From contig NZ_BLIG01000013.1 of the NCBI RefSeq assembly GCF_009811415.1, forward strand, positions 1-37,600: a DNA stretch of 37,600 nucleotides. The letters are read 5' to 3'. Made by a program: the position numbers and the translations under genes. The notes beneath the pieces are model-generated. The model had not been told where the DNA came from and did no database searches. It saw only the letters and a list, made by a program, of their open reading frames with translations. Each line of letters opens with the position of its first letter. Within the stretch, counting starts at the first letter, position 1. Shown one piece after another: positions 33,688 through 37,600 of the stretch. Origin of the DNA: Alteromonas sp. KUL106 (GTDB taxonomy: Bacteria; Pseudomonadota; Gammaproteobacteria; Enterobacterales; Alteromonadaceae).

Positions 33688-34794
33688 ATGTTCTTTTCTC
33701 GCAAAGCGGAGCCACCAACGCAAAAAGTTGCTGTAATTTTGGCCAAGTATTTTTCATTAGATGTTGAAGATACCTTGCCATGGTGTGCGTTCAGCCAGAC
33801 AGAAAATGAAGATGCGGGAGTTACGGTTACTTTACCATTTTGTATCGCCACACAGTTAAACGTGCTTAAAGAAGAAGTAATTAAACAACTAAAAGGCAAG
33901 CTTGATGATGCCACGCTTACCTTTAAACAACATATTGCCAGCGGTGAAACAGCGGTTGCACCGGTAACCAACATTAAAAATATCATAGCGGTCGCCTCTG
34001 GCAAAGGCGGTGTCGGAAAGTCTACAACCAGTATCAACCTTGCTTTTGCGCTTATGCAGGAAGGCGCTAAAGTAGGAATTTTAGATGCCGATATCTACGG
34101 TCCATCAATTCCTATTATGCTTGGTAACCCCGATGCGCACCCTGAAAGCGAAGACAACAAGCATATGCAGCCACTTAAAGCTCATGGCTTGGTGGCAAAT
34201 TCCATCGGGTATTTGGTTCCACAAGAAGATGCAGCCGTTTGGCGCGGGCCAATGGCAAGCCGAGCACTAAAGCAGTTATTAGATGAAACCTTGTGGCCCG
34301 TGCTCGATTACCTAATTGTAGATATGCCGCCGGGTACTGGCGACATTCAGTTGACGATGGCGCAGCAAGTGCCGCTTACCGCATCTGTCGTAGTAACTAC
34401 GCCACAAGATTTAGCGCTAGCGGATGCGCAAAAGGGCATCAGCATGTTTGAAAAAGTTAACGTGCCGGTGCTGGGGCTTATTGAAAATATGAGCTATTAC
34501 CAGTGCAGAGCCTGTGGTACCAAAGACTACGTGTTTTCAAAAGACGGGGGGGAAGCACTTGCCGAACGTCATGGGTTACCGCTTTTGGGGCAGCTTCCCC
34601 TTGATATCCACATTCGGGAGCATGGCGATGCGGGCACACCCTTGTTAATAACTTCGCCTGAAAATGACTTGAGTGAAAGTTATCGAGAGGCAGCGCGGGC
34701 TCTATCTATGCAATTAGCCCTTACCGTTGCGCCGCGCAAAGGAGCGGTTACACACATCAAAGGCGACCCGATTGGAATAGTGGGTAAAGCTTAG
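33688..34794 (+). CDS. mrp: Mrp/ApbC/NBP35-type iron-sulfur cluster carrier ATPase
   Basis: Mrp proteins bind and transfer iron-sulfur clusters using an ATPase domain. The ATG at 33688 follows TAAGG and gives 368 residues (E. coli Mrp has 369), starting MFFSRKAEPPTQKVAVILAK; the upstream frame to 33598 overlaps the metG promoter region and is rejected. The P-loop is ASGKGGVGKSTT (GKGGVGKS at 105-112). DADIYGPSIP, DMPPGTGD and the Cys pair C-x2-C (273 and 276, in YYQCRACGTKD) are the other family marks. The first 90 residues form the small MIP18-like domain. Divergent from metG; dcd follows about 150 bp downstream. Confidence 0.95.
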   Translation: MFFSRKAEPPTQKVAVILAKYFSLDVEDTLPWCAFSQTENEDAGVTVTLPFCIATQLNVLKEEVIKQLKGKLDDATLTFKQHIASGETAVAPVTNIKNIIAVASGKGGVGKSTTSINLAFALMQEGAKVGILDADIYGPSIPIMLGNPDAHPESEDNKHMQPLKAHGLVANSIGYLVPQEDAAVWRGPMASRALKQLLDETLWPVLDYLIVDMPPGTGDIQLTMAQQVPLTASVVVTTPQDLALADAQKGISMFEKVNVPVLGLIENMSYYQCRACGTKDYVFSKDGGEALAERHGLPLLGQLPLDIHIREHGDAGTPLLITSPENDLSESYREAARALSMQLALTVAPRKGAVTHIKGDPIGIVGKA

Positions 34795-34940
34795 TTCGAC
34801 ATGAATGGTCAGCATGTCAGGCTGCTTCCTTTTAAAATTAAGTAAAAATTGCGCAAAAGCTGATAAAACAAGCGTTTGAGCAGTTGAATGCAGGCCATGA
34901 CATACGCATAATAGCGGCCTAACGAAATGAGGAATACACC

Positions 34941-35534
34941 ATGCGCTTGTGCGACCGCGATATCTACCAACATCTGCAAGATGGAAAAATTAAAATCGAC
35001 CCTACACCTAACTACGATCAGATTAGTGGTGTAACGGTAGATATCCGCCTAGGTAACAAGTTTCGTGTATTTGAAGATCACCAAGCGCCGTTCATAGATT
35101 TAAGTGGCCCGAAAACGCAAGTGCAAGAAGCGCTCGATCACGTGATGAGCGATGAAATTGTGCTAGAAGAGGGCAAGGCTTTTTTTCTTCACCCTGGCGA
35201 GCTGGCGCTTGCTATCACGCATGAATCCGTAACCTTGCCTGACAACATTGTGGGTTGGCTTGATGGGCGTTCATCGCTTGCGCGTTTAGGCTTGATGGTG
35301 CACGTAACCGCGCACCGAATTGACCCAGGTTGGTCCGGCAATATTGTACTTGAATTTTACAACAGCGGTAAACTTCCTTTGGCGCTTCGCCCCAAAATGA
35401 AGATTGGAGCGCTCAGCTTTGAGGTGCTTTCCGCACCGGCAGAAAAGCCTTATAACGCAAGAGTCGATGCGAAATATAAAGGTCAAGCGGGTGCAGTAGC
35501 CAGCAGAATTTCGTCAGATGAAGAAAGCAAGTAA
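34941..35534 (+). CDS. dcd: dCTP deaminase
   Basis: Deaminates dCTP to dUTP, the main source of dUMP for thymidylate in gammaproteobacteria. The 197-residue protein has [12 protein letters not shown], the trimer-interface and nucleotide motif [39 protein letters not shown] with Arg110, Ser111 and catalytic Glu138 at the same numbers as the E. coli enzyme, and a C-terminal lid ([13 protein letters not shown]). The strong GAGGA site lies 8 bp before the ATG. No thymidylate gene is near; it lies after mrp, as in many relatives. The 135-bp gap after it holds the nested inverted repeat. Confidence 0.96.
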   Translation: MRLCDRDIYQHLQDGKIKIDPTPNYDQISGVTVDIRLGNKFRVFEDHQAPFIDLSGPKTQVQEALDHVMSDEIVLEEGKAFFLHPGELALAITHESVTLPDNIVGWLDGRSSLARLGLMVHVTAHRIDPGWSGNIVLEFYNSGKLPLALRPKMKIGALSFEVLSAPAEKPYNARVDAKYKGQAGAVASRISSDEESK

Positions 35535-35588
35535 GAAAAATAGCTAAAAAACAAGGTTTTTTGAAAAGCCTCGTGCGTTTCCCGCCAA

Positions 35589-35658
35589 TTACTGATAGAA
35601 AATATAAGAGCAATAACTAGGGTTTAAGCCCTTGCACTTATAATAAAGCTATCAGTAA
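35589..35658. promoter_or_regulatory. 70-nt nested inverted repeat in the promoter/leader of the DASS transporter gene
   Basis: Four paired segments are nested: TTACTGATAG (35589-35598) with CTATCAGTAA (35649-35658), TATAAG (35603-35608) with CTTATA (35637-35642), GCAA (35610-35613) with TTGC (35632-35635), and AGGG (35619-35622) with CCCT (35629-35632, sharing one T). A perfect -10 hexamer TATAAT at 35639-35644 lies in the right arm. The element ends 11 bp before the ATG. It may be a large operator, an mRNA structure or a small palindromic element. Confidence 0.55.
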
Positions 35659-35669
35659 AGGGAAGCGCA

Positions 35670-37106
35670 ATGCACACTGACCCTCAACCGTCTCCAGAAA
35701 TCCCACGGCGAAAGCCGACACGAAAAAACAGTATTATTCTGTTTGCGTTCATAGTCTCTGTTCTAAGTGGCATTGGGCTATGGGTTATCGACCAACCCAG
35801 CGACATCATTTTTACTGCTGCTATTACGTTATTTGTTGCGGTGCTTTGGGTAACAGAAGCACTTCCCATTCCGGCGACTTCACTTTTACCTTTTGCACTA
35901 TTTCCACTATTTGGGGTGTTGTCGCACAGCGAGGCCGCATCAGCGCTTGGAAGTCACGTTATCATTCTATTAATGGCTGCGTTTATGCTGTCTAAAGCAT
36001 TAGAGCGCGCTAATTTGCACAAGCGTTTTGCCATTTATATGCTTCGAGTAACAGGCAGTGGTAGCCCGCTTAAGCTGGTACTTGGTTTCATGCTGACTAC
36101 CGCTGTGCTGAGCATGTGGATAAGTAACACAGCCACGGTTTTGATGATGTTGCCTATGGCGATTGCCATTATCAACGCGGTAGACAACCCGCGTTTTGGC
36201 GTAGCACTTATTCTCGGCATAGCCTATTCAGCAAGCTTGGGCGGAGTGGGTACGCCAATTGGCACACCACCGAATATAATCTTCATGAGCGTATATGAAG
36301 AAACTCAAGGCATTGAATACAGTTTTATCGATTGGATGAAAACGGGCGTTCCTATTGTGATTATAGGCGTACCGATTATGGCGTTATGGCTAGCGCGCGG
36401 TATTAAAGAAGTGGGGAACATCGATTTACCCATGCCAAGTACGTGGACAAAAGCTGAAAAACGCGTGCTTGCCATATTTGGCACGGTGGCATTCGCCTGG
36501 ATTTTCCGGCCTTTTTGGACAGCATGGATAGGCGTAAGCACTATAAGCGACAGTACAATTGCCGTCGCCGGTGTTGCCGCCATGTTCTTCACCAACAGCG
36601 GTAATGACAACGGGCAGGTGGACGCCAAAGGCAATAACGACAAGCTGCTAGATTGGAAAACGGCCAACGATATTCCATGGGGGATGTTACTTTTATTTGC
36701 AGGCGGCATTTGTATTGCTAAAGCGTTTATGTCTTCAGGCCTAAGCGTATTAATGGGAACATGGCTTACAGGACTGTCTACCTTGCCGGTTCTTCTTTTG
36801 GTACTTTGTATTTGTCTGTTTGTAACCTTCCTAACGGAAATAACGTCTAATACAGCGACGTCGACATTGCTAATGCCCATTCTCGCCGCCGCAGGTATGG
36901 CGGTGGGAGTAGACCCAAAACTACTTATGATACCAGCTGCGATAAGCGCAAGTTGCGCCTTTATGTTGCCGGTGGCAACCGCACCTAACGCAATTGCATA
37001 TTCAACAGACAAATTTGATATTAAGACCATGGCGAGAGAAGGTGTAGTGCTAAACGTGCTGGTTGCATTCGTAGTAACGGCGGTATGTTACGTCACGCTC
37101 GCCTGA
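35670..37106 (+). CDS. Sodium-dependent dicarboxylate transporter, DASS (SLC13/INDY) family
   Basis: A 478-residue inner-membrane protein with about 11 to 12 hydrophobic segments. The two SNT signatures that bind sodium and carboxylate in VcINDY-type transporters are present: SMWISNTATVLMMLP (SNT at 152-154) and LTEITSNTATSTLLMP (SNT at 393-395). So are the GGVGTPIGTPPNII loop (191-204) and the C-terminal AAISASCAFMLPVATAPNAIAY. Expected substrates are C4-dicarboxylates such as succinate, but sulfate- or citrate-transporting relatives exist. A hydrophilic, Asn/Asp-rich cytoplasmic loop at about 308-332 divides the halves. The ribosome-binding site AAAGGGA is partly inside the nested inverted repeat that precedes the gene. 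Confidence 0.9.
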   Translation: MHTDPQPSPEIPRRKPTRKNSIILFAFIVSVLSGIGLWVIDQPSDIIFTAAITLFVAVLWVTEALPIPATSLLPFALFPLFGVLSHSEAASALGSHVIILLMAAFMLSKALERANLHKRFAIYMLRVTGSGSPLKLVLGFMLTTAVLSMWISNTATVLMMLPMAIAIINAVDNPRFGVALILGIAYSASLGGVGTPIGTPPNIIFMSVYEETQGIEYSFIDWMKTGVPIVIIGVPIMALWLARGIKEVGNIDLPMPSTWTKAEKRVLAIFGTVAFAWIFRPFWTAWIGVSTISDSTIAVAGVAAMFFTNSGNDNGQVDAKGNNDKLLDWKTANDIPWGMLLLFAGGICIAKAFMSSGLSVLMGTWLTGLSTLPVLLLVLCICLFVTFLTEITSNTATSTLLMPILAAAGMAVGVDPKLLMIPAAISASCAFMLPVATAPNAIAYSTDKFDIKTMAREGVVLNVLVAFVVTAVCYVTLA

Positions 37107-37197
37107 TAAATCTAACGGTTGATGATGGGATTTAACGTATAAATTAGCAAAGGTGGTTAGCAATTGAGCGCTTGAACAGGCTTATTGCTAATTCTCG

Positions 37198-37225
37198 TTG
37201 CATTGTGAATAAATTTGAGTAGACT
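37198..37225 (+). promoter_or_regulatory. Candidate promoter of tRNA-Pro
   Basis: TTGCAT (37198-37203) and TAGACT (37220-37225) with a 16-bp spacer, placed about 17 bp before the mature tRNA 5' end. Confidence 0.45.
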
Positions 37226-37241
37226 TACTCGCTCTTTCGGT

Positions 37242-37318
37242 CGGTGTGTAGCGCAGCCTGGTAGCGCACTGTCATGGGGTGTCAGGGGTCGGAGGTTCAA
37301 ATCCTCTCACACCGACCA
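37242..37318 (+). tRNA. tRNA-Pro, anticodon GGG
   Basis: A complete 77-nt tRNA with encoded CCA. Acceptor stem CGGTGTG with CACACCG, discriminator A, D arm GCGC-AGCCTGGTA-GCGC, anticodon arm CTGTC-ATGGGGT-GTCAG (anticodon GGG, one T-T mismatch as in E. coli proL), and T arm GGAGG-TTCAAAT-CCTCT. It reads CCC and CCU codons. There is no simple U-run terminator directly after it. Confidence 0.96.
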
Positions 37319-37375
37319 ACTTCTCTCTCACCCTTGAGTGGCTTGACATGCAGCCATTCAGTATCTAAAAATATC

Positions 37376-37446
37376 GGCTCTACCCCATAAACGGGGGATC
37401 AGCATTCACCTTACACGATTGATAACCCCATCCCATCCACAATGGG
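37376..37446. repeat. Hairpin repeat unit A (71 bp)
   Basis: Starts with a 33-bp core beginning GGCTCTACCCCATAAACGGG and ending in GCATTCA. The core contains the small hairpin CCCC-ATAAAC-GGGG. A 16-bp variable part ending in TTGATA follows, then a 22-bp tail with CCCAT-CCACA-ATGGG, a second small hairpin. The core is identical in all three units. Confidence 0.9.
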
Positions 37447-37495
37447 GGCTCTACCCCATAAACGGGGGATCAGCATTCATCTCACTCTGTTGATA
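37447..37495. repeat. Hairpin repeat unit B (49 bp, lacks the tail)
   Basis: Identical to the first 49 bp of unit C and to the 33-bp core of unit A. It ends at TTGATA, exactly where the 22-bp tail begins in the other units, and abuts both neighbours without spacer. Confidence 0.9.
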
Positions 37496-37566
37496 GGCTC
37501 TACCCCATAAACGGGGGATCAGCATTCATCTCACTCTGTTGATAACACCATCCCATCCACAATGGG
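37496..37566. repeat. Hairpin repeat unit C (71 bp)
   Basis: Core, variable part and tail as in unit A, with a few substitutions in the middle and tail. It is followed at 37567-37587 by a degraded piece (TCATCACTCTTATTCGATAA) resembling the variable part, so the array may extend or decay to the right. No gene is seen in 37319-37600. Confidence 0.9.
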
Positions 37567-37600
37567 TCATCACTCTTATTCGATAATTTTCAAAGTTTCT

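Noticed and set aside
37376..37566. CRISPR array
   Set aside because: Three cores are spaced 71 and 49 bp apart, so the intervening sequences would be 38 and 16 bp and are themselves repeated between units. There are no unique, equal-length spacers and no cas genes.
37242..37600. tRNA-associated integrated element with att sites
   Set aside because: No second copy of the tRNA-Pro 3' end is found downstream in the window, and no integrase gene is visible.

Overview
The window reads as a chromosomal segment of a marine gammaproteobacterium of the Alteromonas type. This is inferred from gene order and protein character, not from a database search. Markers are the fimV-truA-accD-folC-dedD-cvpA-purF order, the ppiB/lpxH/cysS and mltD-gloB/yafS neighbourhoods, divergent metG/mrp next to dcd, a nidogen-like protein with a PEP-CTERM-like tail, and a lone GH13_18 sucrose phosphorylase-family enzyme. 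Most of the window is ordinary housekeeping DNA with short intergenic gaps and clear hairpin terminators. I see no prophage, insertion sequence, integrase, CRISPR array or defence island.

Layout. 1-8016: the C-terminal part of FimV (acidic 36-bp repeats, then the conserved C-terminal helical domain), truA, an orphan periplasmic binding-protein gene, then accD-folC-dedD-cvpA-purF. 8046-14163: a Yip1-family membrane protein and miaE (minus), acpH, an S10 serine carboxypeptidase, a secreted nidogen-domain protein and an IalB-family protein (plus). 14193-18609: a LysR regulator divergent from an MDR-family oxidoreductase, a decayed YhdH/AcuI-type oxidoreductase remnant, the sucrose phosphorylase-family gene with a perfect 20-bp LacI-type palindrome upstream, and a small CCGxGC protein. 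18838-24349: yqiJ-yqiK (flotillin), lpxH and ppiB (minus), cysS (plus). 24623-30432 (minus): a large lipoprotein, a voltage-sensor-like membrane protein, mltD broken by a tandem duplication, and gloB. 30517-37106: a YafS-like methyltransferase, metG (minus), mrp, dcd and a DASS/SLC13 transporter. 37242-37600: tRNA-Pro(GGG), then a short array of hairpin-bearing direct repeats.

Most notable observations: (1) an exact 59-bp tandem duplication in mltD shifts the frame and cuts off the last two LysM domains; removing one copy restores one 555-codon frame from the chosen start. (2) A reading-frame-disrupted C-terminal fragment of a YhdH/AcuI-type quinone oxidoreductase lies between two genes. (3) A perfect 20-bp central-CG palindrome lies upstream of a sucrose phosphorylase-family gene with no LacI gene in the window. 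(4) A 70-nt nested inverted repeat covers the promoter/leader of the DASS transporter. (5) Repeats with a strictly conserved 33-bp hairpin core follow the tRNA. I found no complete novel multi-gene system; the repeat family and the nested palindrome are the best candidates for undescribed elements.

Many starts were moved downstream of the longest reading frame, using Shine-Dalgarno sequences and alignment with known family N-termini (accD, cvpA, sucrose phosphorylase, lpxH, metG, mrp, miaE, the YafS-like gene and others).
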